A DNA stretch of 64,000 bases from Leptidea sinapis (GCF_905404315.1 NC_066294.1:7651501-7715500), one strand, 5' to 3'; positions 43,501-47,095 are shown, numbered from the stretch's first letter. Numbers and translations are program-made. Notes: generated by a model not told the origin, from the letters alone.

Positions 43501-43787
43501 TGCTACGGGATACTAAGTTTTAACCCAAATCGTACATAATACTTACTTCCAAAATTGCTTCCACCCTCGAGAATTCTTAACTTTATCTTATGCAAAATTC
43601 CAACATCTTTTCTCTGTTTGCGTTCGCATCCTACTGGACAAGTTGGGTCCAATTTTGGAGGTATATCAACATGAGCCCGCCTACAATCGCTTGGTCTTCG
43701 TGCAAAACCTCTACGCATTCCTTGGCTCAGGCAACTTGGTGTTACTATACCACTGTGTAGTAAAATTCTGGCTAATTGTTTGACCAT
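10337..43787 (-). CDS. MDH-like pseudoenzyme, seven exons
   Basis: Exons (minus strand): 43547-43787, 38171-38366, 22836-22983, 17585-17770, 11975-12175, 11378-11589, 10337-10586. They total 1434 nt, with consistent phases, giving ~477 aa. Residues 1-37 are basic with few acids (mitochondrial presequence-like), then a linker to ~118, then a complete MDH fold to ~445 and a ~30 residue tail. The fold shows the Rossmann start (SILGADSSMGQ, 122-132), VNLSDIE, FKCNAPVV, SPIDCMVPL, YNPSRLLG and VPCVGGTEGETLVP. Against bacterial/mitochondrial MDH without gaps, the substrate arginines (E. coli R81, R87) are Val208 and Val214, N119 is Ser246, catalytic D150 is Gln277 and H177 is Thr304. Only R153 (Arg280) remains. 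The dinucleotide loop has also lost its central Gly. Malate oxidation is therefore unlikely; a structural or regulatory role, perhaps in testis where such paralogues are known, is inference. Introns are packed with mobile elements. Confidence 0.85.
10965..11110 (+). repeat. SINE-A relic in intron 6
   Basis: Strongly diverged; recognisable by the CACGACGTCC / CTCTTGAAAATACAAAATTC / GACATAA.TACGATG order. Confidence 0.4.
11378..11589 (-). CDS. MDH-like gene, exon 6
   Basis: Residues 325-394 plus two bases; acceptor AATTCCAG, donor GTAATA. It aligns with the RIQEAGTEVVKAKAG...SMAYAGARF region of MDH: TIRDTAEALSKSSG, then HALAGLVTKIAWALL. It ends before the split Arg codon completed by exon 7. 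Confidence 0.87.
11975..12175 (-). CDS. MDH-like gene, exon 5 (former catalytic segment)
   Basis: Residues 258-324, phase 0 both ends; acceptor ACTTACAG, donor GTATAG. TLKESGWYNPSRLLG matches VLKKAGVYDPKRLFG. LAVQEMRAST replaces TLDIVRANT (Asp to Gln, Arg kept). VGGTEGET replaces IGGHxGxT (His to Thr). Confidence 0.88.
12216..12492 (-). repeat. SINE-A in intron 4, 40 bp from the exon 5 acceptor
   Basis: Reads in reverse from CAGTGGGAGGCTC to CCATCAGCTGAACGTC, nearly full length. It is the repeat closest to any exon of the MDH-like gene. Confidence 0.75.
12599..12975 (-). mobile_element. Tc/mariner-like transposon, internally deleted
   Basis: Ends CAGAGTGGTTTTCTGTGAAG and CTTCTCAAAAAACCACCCTG are inverted and flanked by TA. 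On the minus strand a ~19 codon relic ending at 12669 reads FCIGVKGNHFEQLIS and a stop, the C-terminus typical of DUF4817/Tc3-like insect transposases. Related to 60838-61604. Confidence 0.7.
13354..13640 (-). pseudogene. LINE 3' UTR fragment
   Basis: GGATCTATTGTGCCCCCTGG is the reverse complement of the GGGGGCACAAAAGATCC block at 14812, suggesting an oppositely oriented 3' end of a related LINE. Just upstream, 13176-13200 resembles a Helitron-like terminus (CTAGCCGTTCCCGTCCGC). Confidence 0.4.
13641..14510. other. Intron 4 sequence, mostly unassigned
   Basis: Contains ATCACGACCATCATGTTCA plus an AAACAATGAnTTCAA block (13963-14020) that recurs near 52347-52392, so part is an old repeat. No coding signal seen. 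Confidence 0.4.
14515..14870 (+). pseudogene. LINE (R1/Jockey-type) C-terminal fragment with (AAT)n tail
   Basis: One frame reads CRFC, a stop, then AYEDPKHILLEC, the CCHC-like knuckle at the end of many R1/Jockey-clade polymerases, then ~35 open codons. A 3' UTR and an AAT repeat tail at 14846-14868 follow. The internal stop and 5' truncation make it dead. Confidence 0.65.
15235..15690 (+). pseudogene. Jockey/R1-clade LINE C-terminus, open 148 codons
   Basis: The open frame 15241-15687 contains LTHVITGHGPFNKHL, LCRACMEAEETAAHIIVEC and a short C-terminal helix ending ELGWQD. This is the RNase-H-distal region and cysteine knuckle of Jockey/R1-type elements. The endonuclease and RT domains are missing, so it is a 5'-truncated insertion. 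The ORF is undamaged, which suggests a fairly recent event. Confidence 0.75.
15691..16571. other. Intron 4 sequence, unassigned
   Basis: The first ~200 bp are probably the 3' UTR of the preceding LINE; the rest is AT-rich with no recognised feature. Confidence 0.4.
16572..17300 (-). pseudogene. RTE-type LINE reverse transcriptase fragment, catalytically broken
   Basis: A 236-codon open frame covers RT motifs: RPISLLSHIYKLF, QAGFRKGF, FVIYKKAFDS (motif A), GVSQGDVISPKLF and RFADDIV (motif C). In motif A the first catalytic Asp is Ile, so the polymerase could not work even if complete. After HMLDGL the sequence jumps, out of frame, to the element's 3' end (AGCCGGAAGAC..CC..TGCTGGACAAAGGC), an internal deletion of several hundred bp. 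It lies in intron 4 of the MDH-like gene, same strand. Confidence 0.8.
17585..17770 (-). CDS. MDH-like gene, exon 4
   Basis: Residues 196-257, phase 0 at both ends; acceptor TTACATAG and donor GTACAT. TDIVLMMETG occupies the DVVVIPAG position, and ECPKAFLVICASPID the CPKALI.IISNPVN position. Both substrate-binding arginines of the mobile loop are Val here. Confidence 0.88.
17771..18147. other. Intron 3 sequence, unassigned
   Basis: No repeat match, apart from two direct copies of GGTCGAAC(G)CACA(C)ATTCGA around 17882 and 17930. Confidence 0.4.
18148..18583 (-). mobile_element. piggyBac-type MITE, copy 1
   Basis: About 436 bp beginning GGCGACACTAAATGCC after TTAA (18144-18147) and ending CTTACTCTTCGCC, with TTAA four bases further on. 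Same family as 51280-51722 and 60146-60583. Its ends are short inverted GGCGA/TCGCC. Confidence 0.75.
18792..19135. pseudogene. RTE LINE 3' ends in head-to-head arrangement
   Basis: 18792-18842 is the reverse-oriented RTE 3' end (AGCCGGAAGACGTCCACTGC). 18920-19135 is the forward-oriented C-terminal coding region (WQWAGH- and AGIRW-type codons) ending in the same tail. The two tails face outward, as TIR-like ends. Confidence 0.6.
19272..19450 (-). pseudogene. RTE LINE C-terminal fragment with palindromic end
   Basis: The reverse strand encodes the DLVKIAGIRW-type C-terminus. Its end is a hairpin: 19-20 bp arms at 19275-19293 and 19298-19316 (GGAGGAGGGACGCGCAGGT), created within the CGCAGGACC region. 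Confidence 0.6.
19625..19675. repeat. Perfect 20 bp inverted repeat
   Basis: Arms 19625-19644 and 19656-19675 are exact complements around an 11-base AT loop; AT-rich hairpin of unknown origin. Confidence 0.85.
19725..19835 (+). repeat. tRNA-like repeat family, fragment
   Basis: GGAGCCGCAACCTGAGAG, then CTCGAACGGAACCCGAGAGGTCGCGGGTTCGA: the right half of the tRNA-like module with its B box; the D arm is missing. Confidence 0.6.
20245..20465 (+). repeat. Repeat related to 49440-50235, one arm
   Basis: Shares AGACnGnGAnAGCTnTAAAAACGTC, a CACTAACACAAAG..AATCGCGAGTGTAAGACGTAGCT block and AGGCTCTATcTAGtCGTATAAATT. Its 3' part preserves the empty site of the hAT-type insertion at 49991. Confidence 0.65.
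20704..21112 (+). pseudogene. LINE C-terminus and 3' UTR
   Basis: Degraded coding around CACTTTTATAATAAAGTCCCAGCCACTGTTC (FYNKVPATVQ in the copy at 57490-57905), then a 3' UTR with AAAGAATTCTAAAGGAATCA and GAGAAAATA.ATGCCTTTT. Confidence 0.65.
21113..21689. other. Intron 3 sequence, unassigned
   Basis: No gene. A short hairpin, CTCTTCTTTTTTGG / CAAAAAAAAGAAGAG, lies at about 21398-21437. Confidence 0.45.
21690..22245. pseudogene. Chimeric RTE LINE 3' fragments
   Basis: 21690-21790 is a reverse RTE tail. From 21791 the forward strand encodes IAKLKRQWAGHIV-type sequence and then a second RTE C-terminus (RRKGRPYTR, IAQDRDTWYSLGEAFT). A 3' UTR ends in AATAAAAGGCTTATTATTATT (22218-22240), a polyadenylation signal plus ATT tail. 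Frameshifts separate the blocks. Confidence 0.65.
22262..22790 (+). pseudogene. Non-LTR LINE C-terminus with 3' UTR
   Basis: The frame 22262-22468 reads NVNTTNRHKLMMPTTRLSRV and SFVGRCICFYNKIPENV then a stop where the family continues. The decayed rest of the C-terminus and a conserved 3' UTR ending in TTTGAATTTGAATTTGAATT follow. This tail ends just before exon 3 of the MDH-like gene begins (22836). Confidence 0.7.
22836..22983 (-). CDS. MDH-like gene, exon 3
   Basis: Residues 146-195. Its first base completes the AA of exon 2 (Lys), and 49 codons later it ends at GTAATG, in phase with exon 4. ISIDE aligns with the LxLYD strand of MDH, and VNLSDIE...FVV with the VAADLSHIDT...GFIG segment. 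Two to nine extra residues are present relative to the family. The acceptor (GCTGAAATAG) is weak, making this the least certain exon, but phase and position both fit. Confidence 0.7.
23520..23855 (+). pseudogene. Jockey-type LINE C-terminal fragment
   Basis: The forward strand, with frameshifts, encodes the conserved block VFPGRYDMGTFKKSAYTFLK and RSCDFSGVARE, then ACACCAGGTGACCCGTACGC of the 3' region. This module is very common in Lepidoptera. Truncated at both ends. Confidence 0.65.
23856..24564. other. Intron 2 sequence, unassigned
   Basis: AT-rich with no supported feature. Confidence 0.45.
24565..25262. pseudogene. Mosaic of repeat and R1/Jockey RT fragment
   Basis: 24565-24890 is open for ~107 codons on the minus strand, with low-complexity Ser/Ala-rich sequence of no known family. 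24918-25002 encodes QLDTLPEWLKKRRLSVNVGK, the motif after the RT active site in R1/Jockey elements. The join is an exact hairpin: CTGCATCTTCACG at 24905-24917, complement at 24919-24931. The GC-rich block 25003-25262 is unidentified. Confidence 0.5.
25263..25954. other. Intron 2 sequence, unassigned
   Basis: No repeat or coding match seen. Confidence 0.45.
25955..26445 (+). mobile_element. Dispersed member of the 55873-57335 repeat
   Basis: Carries ACTAACTTTAGCAATAACAA, ACCGGTTAAGCAAAACATGT, GATGACGTCAnAACTTTAA and CAGCGTTACTGTTAACGTTA in the same order as the third tandem copy (56980-57335). Interrupted at 26122 by a LINE 3' end. Confidence 0.65.
26122..26255 (+). mobile_element. LINE 3'-end insertion
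   Basis: The last ~130 bp of the LINE family at 20704 and 57490 inserted into GTTAAATAGCTAAATAGC. The uninterrupted form is seen near 57117, and AATA flanks both sides. Confidence 0.6.
26659..27223 (-). mobile_element. 5'-truncated RTE LINE with intact 15 bp TSD
   Basis: The frame 27218 to 26727 is open for 163 codons: the RTE C-terminus with VYNTCILPCLTYGCQTWALT, KWKWAGHMLRDKSEKW, RWEDDLKRVAGPEW and ERERWKSLEEAY. A short (TTTA)n tail lies at the low-coordinate end. AGGTACAACTAATTA occurs at 26644-26658 and again at 27224-27238, an exact target-site duplication. No stop or frameshift is seen. RT and endonuclease are absent. Confidence 0.85.
27239..27775. other. Intron 2 sequence, unassigned
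   Basis: Nothing recognised. Confidence 0.45.
27776..28447 (+). mobile_element. 5'-truncated non-LTR LINE C-terminus with (AAAT)n tail
   Basis: An open frame of 121 codons (27776-28141) reads SYEERCKRFHLLPLKARRDI and then a helical C-terminus typical of the region after the RT in lepidopteran CR1/Jockey-like LINEs. About 270 bp of 3' UTR and an AAAT-repeat tail (28416-28447) follow. The ORF is intact, so insertion is relatively young. Confidence 0.7.
28655..28970 (+). mobile_element. Helitron-like non-autonomous element
   Basis: Begins ACTAGCTGACCCAGCAAACG, has TCTCAGACCTACCCAATATG and ATGAGAATCGGTCAAGCCGT blocks, and ends CACGAGAATTTTATATATTA. Same family as 31500, 45998, 50580 and 53862. 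Confidence 0.7.
29001..29033. repeat. 14 bp perfect inverted repeat
   Basis: TTACGCTAATCTCA (29001-29014) and its complement (29020-29033) around a 5-base loop, just beyond the Helitron-like element. Confidence 0.85.
29715..30330 (-). pseudogene. RTE LINE RT C-terminal region, one nonsense codon
   Basis: Reads AINTAKTKVM, NYLGSVITSRG, MAKTAMTQLSKVW, ALYGET, a TGA where the family has Trp (TWTL), then DRQRIDAFEMWCWRRML and RLSTTCLQRIMRYFGHIARR to GKIEGKR. Otherwise in one frame. The 5' break is at a 22 bp palindrome (30329-30373), and the 3' end is cut before the usual terminus. Confidence 0.8.
30329..30373. repeat. AT-rich palindrome at a LINE break
   Basis: TAGTCATAATTATATTTATT and its complement flank a 5-base centre; one arm marks the truncation point of the RTE fragment. 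Confidence 0.85.
30657..31337 (+). mobile_element. Non-autonomous element with 3' hairpin, split by SINE-A
   Basis: Starts TTTAAACGAGCAATTCTTGT, has GGTAGTTTCGGGGGCGAGAA, CAAGACTGTAATAGCTCA and GGTTCGAATTC (B-box-like), and ends with the hairpin CCGAGCAAGGCTCGG followed by TCGTCCAGATAGT. The layout, with a hairpin near the 3' end, is Helitron-like. The copy at 34503-34830 is uninterrupted. Confidence 0.6.
30837..31130 (-). repeat. SINE-A, full-length, nested
   Basis: From CCAGTGAGAGGCTCC to GTCTCGTCCCTTATTTTCAT. The surrounding element resumes at ACATTAAAATGCGAAGGTAA. Confidence 0.8.
31399..31470 (-). repeat. tRNA-like sequence, probable SINE head
   Basis: The reverse strand has GGGATTCGAACCC-type B box and GCCCACTGAGCTACAGGA-type pairing, but no closed acceptor stem; I do not call a functional tRNA. 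Confidence 0.4.
31500..31975 (-). mobile_element. Helitron-like non-autonomous element
   Basis: Reverse orientation of the 28655 family: ends AAAATTCTCGTGCCCGG and GGATCAGCTAGT, with GGTAGGTCTGAGAA inside. Confidence 0.65.
32261..32600 (-). repeat. SINE-A deletion variant with ~100 bp extra tail
   Basis: Lacks the central GCCGCTCAGAATT..TCCTGAGCGGC hairpin (…CATCCTGAGCAGGTAATGGG…). It continues past GTCTCGTCCC into AAATAAAGCG..GTATGGAGCGAAAGAG and TTTTTATTTACCGATTTTTG. The same deletion and tail occur at 33899-34225. Confidence 0.75.
32607..32730 (-). repeat. SINE-A, 5' half
   Basis: From CCGCTCAGAATTTTTGGG to CTTCCCTTATTGTCAT. Confidence 0.75.
32962..33226 (+). mobile_element. Internal part of the P-like element, second copy
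   Basis: GCCGATAGGCGGCCATTATG through GTATCCCCCGT to CACGGCGCGGAGTCCTT and ACTCGTCCGTGAT matches 7693-7960. A THAP-like start near 33040 has a stop at codon 2. No TIRs surround this copy. Confidence 0.6.
33227..33898. other. Intron 2 sequence, unassigned
   Basis: No coding frame or repeat match recognised. Confidence 0.4.
33899..34225 (-). repeat. SINE-A deletion variant with ~100 bp extra tail, second copy
   Basis: Same internal deletion and same extra tail as 32261-32600, plus a further deletion near 33948. Confidence 0.75.
34503..34830 (+). mobile_element. Non-autonomous element with 3' end, uninterrupted copy
   Basis: Same family as 30657-31337. It gives the empty site for the SINE-A nested there (…GAAACAGCTACAATAACATTAGAATACAAAGG…). 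Confidence 0.65.
34942..35177 (+). repeat. SINE-A with internal deletion
   Basis: Head joined directly to AATACAATGCAGTGCTACTC; ends GGAGCCTCACACTGGT. Confidence 0.75.
35178..35728. other. Intron 2 sequence with a short open minus-strand block
   Basis: A minus-strand frame of ~40 codons (about 35680 to 35560) contains RLMKIPHRNPDGAVSLTELE. It looks protein-like, but no good donor bounds it. Possible exon of an unknown gene or old transposon. Confidence 0.3.
35733..36794 (-). mobile_element. Tc/mariner-like transposon, internally deleted, long intact TIRs
   Basis: A 1062 bp element with ~140 bp near-perfect TIRs beginning CAGTGTGTTTTTTTTAAGTG, flanked by TATA on both sides (35729-35732 and 36795-36798; TA or TATA duplication). 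The interior encodes only an N-terminal DNA-binding region on the minus strand. Confidence 0.85.
35858..36262 (-). CDS. Truncated transposase: DNA-binding domains only
   Basis: An intact 134-codon frame starts MELSNSHKVNLIEAYFVNYR and continues RKIFDKLVKNLRKGG, KRKRRATVINEFTTIAIL and HRSTVRKVLKAYKYK. This is two helix-turn-helix units as in the N-terminus of DUF4817/Tc3-like insect transposases. The catalytic DDE/D domain (expected ~200 more residues) is missing; the frame runs into the TIR and stops. The ORF has no stops or frameshifts and the TIRs it would bind are intact, so a dominant-negative repressor of related transposase is conceivable (inference). It lies in intron 2 of the MDH-like gene, same strand. 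Confidence 0.7.
   Translation of the reverse strand: MELSNSHKVNLIEAYFVNYRSSVNALQWYRERYSDRDQPNRKIFDKLVKNLRKGGCFTLKRKRRATVINEFTTIAILGYFKAYSKASLREAANNIGMHRSTVRKVLKAYKYKCYIEGHLVQALLPGDTDRTTHT
36840..37465 (-). pseudogene. RTE LINE C-terminal third, frameshifted
   Basis: Read from 37465 down: LKMNMYKTKNMSNAHITLTP, GNCTLEIVDGHVFGQIIQLG, RAMERSMLGVSLRDQI, IAKLKWQWAGHIVRRTDGRW and DLVKIAGIRR. At least three frameshifts join these. This is the longest RTE C-terminal piece here and shows what the truncated copies lack. Confidence 0.75.
38063..38112 (-). pseudogene. RTE LINE 3'-end scrap
   Basis: TTTCAGCCGGAAGATGTCCA followed by TTGCTGGACTAAGTCCTCCC, the terminal ~50 bp only. Confidence 0.65.
38171..38366 (-). 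CDS. MDH-like gene, exon 2 (linker and NAD-binding start)
   Basis: The acceptor TGATAACAG is preceded by a pyrimidine-rich stretch. Residues 82-145 run from PFRLTGKNVKEVEV through a Pro/Lys-rich linker to LQVSILGADSSMGQ and ALLLKQ. This matches the MDH beta-1/glycine loop/alpha-1 (usual GAxGGIGQ), with the middle Gly replaced by Ser. It ends AA before GTAAGC. A SINE-A copy lies just upstream at 38412-38717. Confidence 0.88.
38412..38717 (+). repeat. SINE-A, full-length, next to exon 2
   Basis: Head at 38412 (TTTAAGAAAATAAGGGACGA), end CCTCCCACTTGTA. It lies 46 bp beyond the exon 2 acceptor of the MDH-like gene; the minus frame running through it into the exon is not coding here. Confidence 0.8.
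38718..39249. other. Intron 1 sequence, unassigned
   Basis: Nothing recognised. Confidence 0.4.
39252..40101. mobile_element. TA-flanked DNA transposon remnant (~850 bp)
   Basis: Ends AGAGCGCTTTCTCAC and its inverted partner (GTGCGAAAGCGCTCT), with further inverted similarity inward (AGTCCGnnnCGTA, AAAACTCAGnCnGAA), flanked by TA. It contains a GC-rich foldback. No convincing transposase. Confidence 0.6.
39796..40018. repeat. GC-rich snap-back inverted repeat
   Basis: Arms of ~96 bp (CTATAGGCCGACC..., CAGGGGCGCGGGGGTATGAC, GACTGAGACAGGTGCGG...) pair almost perfectly around a ~30-base loop. It is by far the most GC-rich patch in the window and lies inside the element 39252-40101. Confidence 0.8.
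40139..40780 (+). repeat. Tandem pair of ~180 bp repeats, second split by a MITE
   Basis: Both copies carry GACAGACTATTTAAATTACTAT, ATCGGTnCTTTATAAGT.TGCGATGTTTCAAT and CAATCTGACGTTTTAA. Copy 1 (to about 40290) is uninterrupted; copy 2 contains the insertion at 40385. Confidence 0.7.
40385..40689 (+). mobile_element. PIF/Harbinger-type MITE with TAA duplication and visible empty site
   Basis: A 305 bp element with TIRs CGGCCGTTGCCAATA / complement of GAATATTGGGAACGGCCG. TAA occurs at 40382-40384 and 40690-40692. The neighbouring repeat has a single TAA at the same point (40212-40214), so the insertion is exact. Confidence 0.88.
40805..41050 (+). repeat. tRNA-like composite repeat
   Basis: GTGATAACCCTCACTTCTAG (the inverted form of the ATCCCAGAAGTGAGGGTTATCAC end), then GAGCGACATCTCAAGTCAAT, TGCAAATATTGGGGTTGAGC, and TAGCTCAGTTGGTTAGAGCA. 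The B-box half is deleted. It shows the full unit may be bounded by inverted GTGATAACCCTCACTT. Confidence 0.65.
41420..41893 (-). mobile_element. Helitron-like non-autonomous element
   Basis: CCGCGGTTGTCTGTTCGCAA start, CACCGATTGTCATGCTGTTT, AACGCTGCATAAACCCTTTG, and GGGTCAGCTAGTT at the far end (reverse of AACTAGCTGACCC). Common lepidopteran layout. Confidence 0.65.
42208..42470 (+). repeat. tRNA-derived SINE (Metulj-like)
   Basis: TATAGCCCAGTGGTTAGTGA (A box), GGTCCCGGGTTCGAATCCCG (B box), then a TTTCCGAGTCATGGATGTTT body and an ATT-rich tail. Typical lepidopteran tRNA-head SINE. The tRNA fold is not closed, so it is not a tRNA gene. Confidence 0.75.
43046..43310. repeat. Repeat ending in AACCGACTTCAAAAA, related to 53050-53790
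   Basis: GAACCGACTTCAAAAACACT at one end and TTTTTTGAAGTTGGTT inverted at the other, with GATTATTGTTATTTTTGGA and a GC-rich core between. A partial form of the foldback at 53424-53765. Confidence 0.6.
43547..43787 (-). CDS. MDH-like gene, exon 1 (start, presequence)
   Basis: Residues 1-80 plus one base. The ATG (context CACAATGG) is the first Met after an in-frame TAG about 24 bases upstream. The start MVKQLARILLHSG and MRRGFARR give a positively charged, amphipathic leader. A Cys-rich stretch (DPTCPVGCERKQRK) follows. It ends in a perfect donor GTAAGT; the lone final A joins GG of exon 2 to make an Arg codon. Confidence 0.85.
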
Positions 43788-44011
43788 TGTGCTGTGGCTA
43801 TTTTGCTATAAATGCTTTGATTAGTAAATTTTTATAATATTTTGTTACTGTTAATTTGTGTGTTTTGTAGTAAGTAATGGCAGATTATTTTGACGTTGTT
43901 ATAACTTTTTTAAAGATGAATTTCTTTCTTCCAAATAGTTTTTACGCTTCAATAAAATGTTAGGGTTGCACACCACAGAACGTATAAGTAATTGATTGAA
44001 AAATAAAGTCA

Positions 44012-44163
44012 AATTCATCATTATCATCATTTCAGCCGGAAGACGTCCACTGCTGGACAAAGGCCTCCCCCAAAGATCGACATGACGATCGGTCCTGCGC
44101 TGCCCTCATCCATCGTATTCGAGCGATCTTGACCAGATCGTCGGTCCATCTTGTGGGGAGCCT
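44012..44163 (-). pseudogene. RTE LINE 3' end
   Basis: AGCCGG(AAGACG)TCCACTGC to TCGTCGGTCCATCTTGTGGG, ~150 bp of C-terminal coding and tail. Confidence 0.75.
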
Positions 44164-44631
44164 TACAACTTATATCTATGTTAACACTATGTCTACAGTC
44201 ACATTACTTAAAGTAACATTAAATGCGGTCATATTCTCGCCAGTATATGATTACTCGCCAGTATTTTATTATTTACGCTACTTTAATGAGCAGCGCTGGT
44301 AATCAAGCCAGGTATTATTGGTTAGGTATTGCTGGTAAGCAAACATACTGGGCTGGGACTAATTTAGTTTGTCTTTTTCTCATAATCTTTAAGTCATTTG
44401 TATTTACTTTTACCACAGAGTAGGGATGGTAGGGCTGTATTATTTTATTATATGCTACAAATAAATACTTTATTTATTTCTATTGATTAAATACTAATTT
44501 TTTTTCTTATATAACTCGTGTGTTGATATTTTTATGATAGTGGTTATCCGGGTACTATTATGAAAATATTACATTGTCATCGCTCCTAGATAAAAGTTGC
44601 AAATTTTCAAGTAAATCGTACGTTTTATGTC

Positions 44632-44761
44632 ACTAGCTACGGCGACCTTCAGACCGAAACACAATAATACATACACATTACTGCTTCACGGCAGAAATAG
44701 GCGCCGTTGTGGTACCCATAATCTAGACGGCATCCTGTGCAAAGGAGCCTCTCACTGGTAA
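44632..44761 (+). repeat. SINE-A 3' half
   Basis: Starts abruptly at CACTAGCTACGGCG and runs to CCTCTCACTGGTA. It starts at the same base as the copy at 47478. Confidence 0.75.
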
Positions 44762-44799
44762 AATGATTATGACTGACTTGATTGTCGGAGATCGATAGG

Positions 44800-45045
44800 A
44801 CCTTTGGTCCATATGCGTATGAAGTGCGGATTTTATTATATGGCTAAAAACTGTGACAATCATAATGTTAACACGAGGAACAAACATCAATTTGTTATGC
44901 CTACTAATCGGTTAAGTAGAGTTAGTAAGTCGTTTATTGGGCGATATATATGCTTTTACAATATGATCCCAGAAAATGTACAAAACAAATGCGTTACGAA
45001 AATTAAAAGAATTGTTAAAAAACGTTTGTGTGGGAAAGGTTATTG
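44800..45045 (+). pseudogene. Non-LTR LINE C-terminus, interrupted by SINE-A
   Basis: VNTRNKHQFVMPTNRLSRVS, FIGRYICFYNMIPENVQNK and IKRIVKKRLCGKGY. Cut at 45048, where a reverse SINE-A begins. Confidence 0.7.
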
Positions 45046-45048
45046 TAA

Positions 45049-45229
45049 CATTACTGTGTTTCGGACTGAAGGGCGCCGTAGCTAGTGAAATTACTGGGCA
45101 AATGAGACTTAACATCTTATATGTCTCAAAGTGAGCGCAATTGTAGTGCCTCTCCGAATTTTTGGGTTTTTCAAGAATCCTCAGAGGCACTGCATTAATG
45201 GGTAGGGCGTATCAATTACCATCAGCGTC
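45049..45229 (-). repeat. SINE-A, truncated
   Basis: ACATTACTGTGTTTCGGACT to ATCAATTACCATCAGC; ends where the inverted duplication begins. Confidence 0.7.
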
Positions 45230-45651
45230 TATAAAGATGCCATACCATAAGGTAAGGATAGAAGATAATAGTATATTACGCACCTAGGGAGAAATGTACC
45301 ACATTCTCACCCGCGGAATATTGACAGATAGTAAGTAGTAGTAGTAATAGACAAGTAGGACATTGACAATCGCGGGTGGCAATGTCCTTCTTATCTCACG
45401 TGGTGCGTATACGATTTTTTTCCCACCTGGATGAAAAGCTCGCTTTTAGTCGCTGTTACGAGGGTCAAAAGTCGTTTTTCCGGGAGAGAATCGGCCACTT
45501 TTGTCTCTCGTACCAGGGACTAAAAGACAGATTTTCATCGAGGTGGAAAAAAAAACTAATTTTATATTTAGTTCAACGTTTTCAAATTACGTAAGGAGCT
45601 TATGTCTATGAATGCTTCAACATTTACAAGCATTTAGATAGATATTAAGAT

Positions 45652-45765
45652 GTTAAGTCTCATTTGATTAATTTCACTAGCTACGGCACCCTTCAGACCG
45701 CGCTGTTGTGGTACCTACCCATAATCTAGCTGGCATCCTTTGGAAAGGTGCCTCCCACAGGTAAT
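45652..45765 (+). repeat. SINE-A 3' half, with deletion
   Basis: TTAAGTCTCATTTG ... CACTAGCTACGGCACCCTTC ... CCTCCCACAGGTA; the ACACAGTAAT block is missing. Confidence 0.65.
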
Positions 45766-45997
45766 TAATAAAATTAATGATTTATTAATTGAAAAGAGGT
45801 TAGATACCTAATTCTATTTATTTTCAAAATTGTTTTGAGTAGGTCAGATCAGATAATATTACTCTAGCGGTATTCTTTATCATATATATTTTATTTTTTA
45901 TATATATTGGTAAATGAGGCTTAGTAACAAAACACATAATATAAGAAGCTTATGATTTTTAAAGGTTAGCTGTTAAATGCAATTTTATATTATTACT

Positions 45998-46360
45998 AGC
46001 TGACCCGACAGACGTTGTTCTATAGAAAATAAAAAAATACTGTTTTATAGGAATCTGCCAATACTATTTCAAAACATCAAGAATTATTTCTTTAAAAATG
46101 CTCCCTGTTTTATAATGAAATTGTTTCACAGCAGAACTGTCAAACCGTGCGTCACTAATTTCTCTCATAGAAAATATGTCCATACAAAACAAATATTGAA
46201 AATAAAAATAATTATGGGTCCCAAATCGAAATAAAAACTATCCTATCTCTCAAGTTGGACCAAACTGCACTCGATGAAGTAATCCCCATTAAAATCCGTT
46301 CATTAGTGAGTCCATCGGGGACAAACAACGTGTCACGTAATTTATATATATTAAGATATT
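45998..46360 (+). mobile_element. Helitron-like non-autonomous element
   Basis: ACTAGCTGACCCGACAGACG start, ATGCTCCCTGTTTTATAATG, CAAACCGTGCGTCACTAATT, and a TAATTTATATATATTAAGAT end. Closely similar to 50580-50935. Confidence 0.7.
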
Positions 46361-46842
46361 ATATTCTTCTCATTAACACTCACACTTCCGAATTGGGGGT
46401 TAAAACTTTGACAAGTGACATTTTGATCTAAGTGAATAATATTTTTTTCTTTTTTCTGCAGCACAAATGCGGTATTAACATCACATAATACTATGAAAAT
46501 AGATATGTACATATGTTACGACCTCATATTACAACAAACCGATACTTCTAATCTGTAACTCGACAGCATTGCTTACAAAGTACCCGTTTATAGACACGGT
46601 CAACGTAACATCAGCTTAACAATAGATTCTCTATAAATACGTCACTGCCAAGGCTGATCAACGGCCGACGCTCTCGCTTTCCACTTAAACCTATTAATAC
46701 CATGCAAATAGAAAGTTATCTAGATTCTAGATAAGGTGTTCAATATAATAAGCGCAGCTTAAGACATCTTGAGATTGAAGCGACGATTATGGACTTATGT
46801 ACAACTTGTATAGCTAGTTCGAAACCCCAGATTCGACTTTTT

Positions 46843-47095
46843 TTTATGAAAATAAGGGACGAGACGAGGAAGACTTTGATGCCAGCTAGATTATGGGTAG
46901 GTACCACAACGGCGCGGTCTGAAGGGTGCCATAGCTAGTGAAATTACTGGGCAAATGAGACTTAACATCTTTTGTCTCGAGGTAACGAGCGCTATTGTAT
47001 TGCCGCTCAGAATTTTTGGGTCTTTCGAGAATCCTGAGCGGCACTACATTGTAATGGGCAGGGCGTATCAAATACGTCCTGGTCGTCTCGTCCCT
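46843..47095. repeat. SINE-A with heads at both ends
   Basis: Begins with the forward head (ATGAAAATAAGGGACGAGAC, 46846-46868), then joins a reverse-oriented copy that ends in the head's complement (GTCTCGTCCCTTAATTT). The element is thus bounded by the same 20+ bp inverted. Confidence 0.75.

Noticed and set aside
45376..45594. 72-codon plus-strand frame
   Set aside because: Sits in a foldback arm repeated inverted at 48438-48560; not coding.
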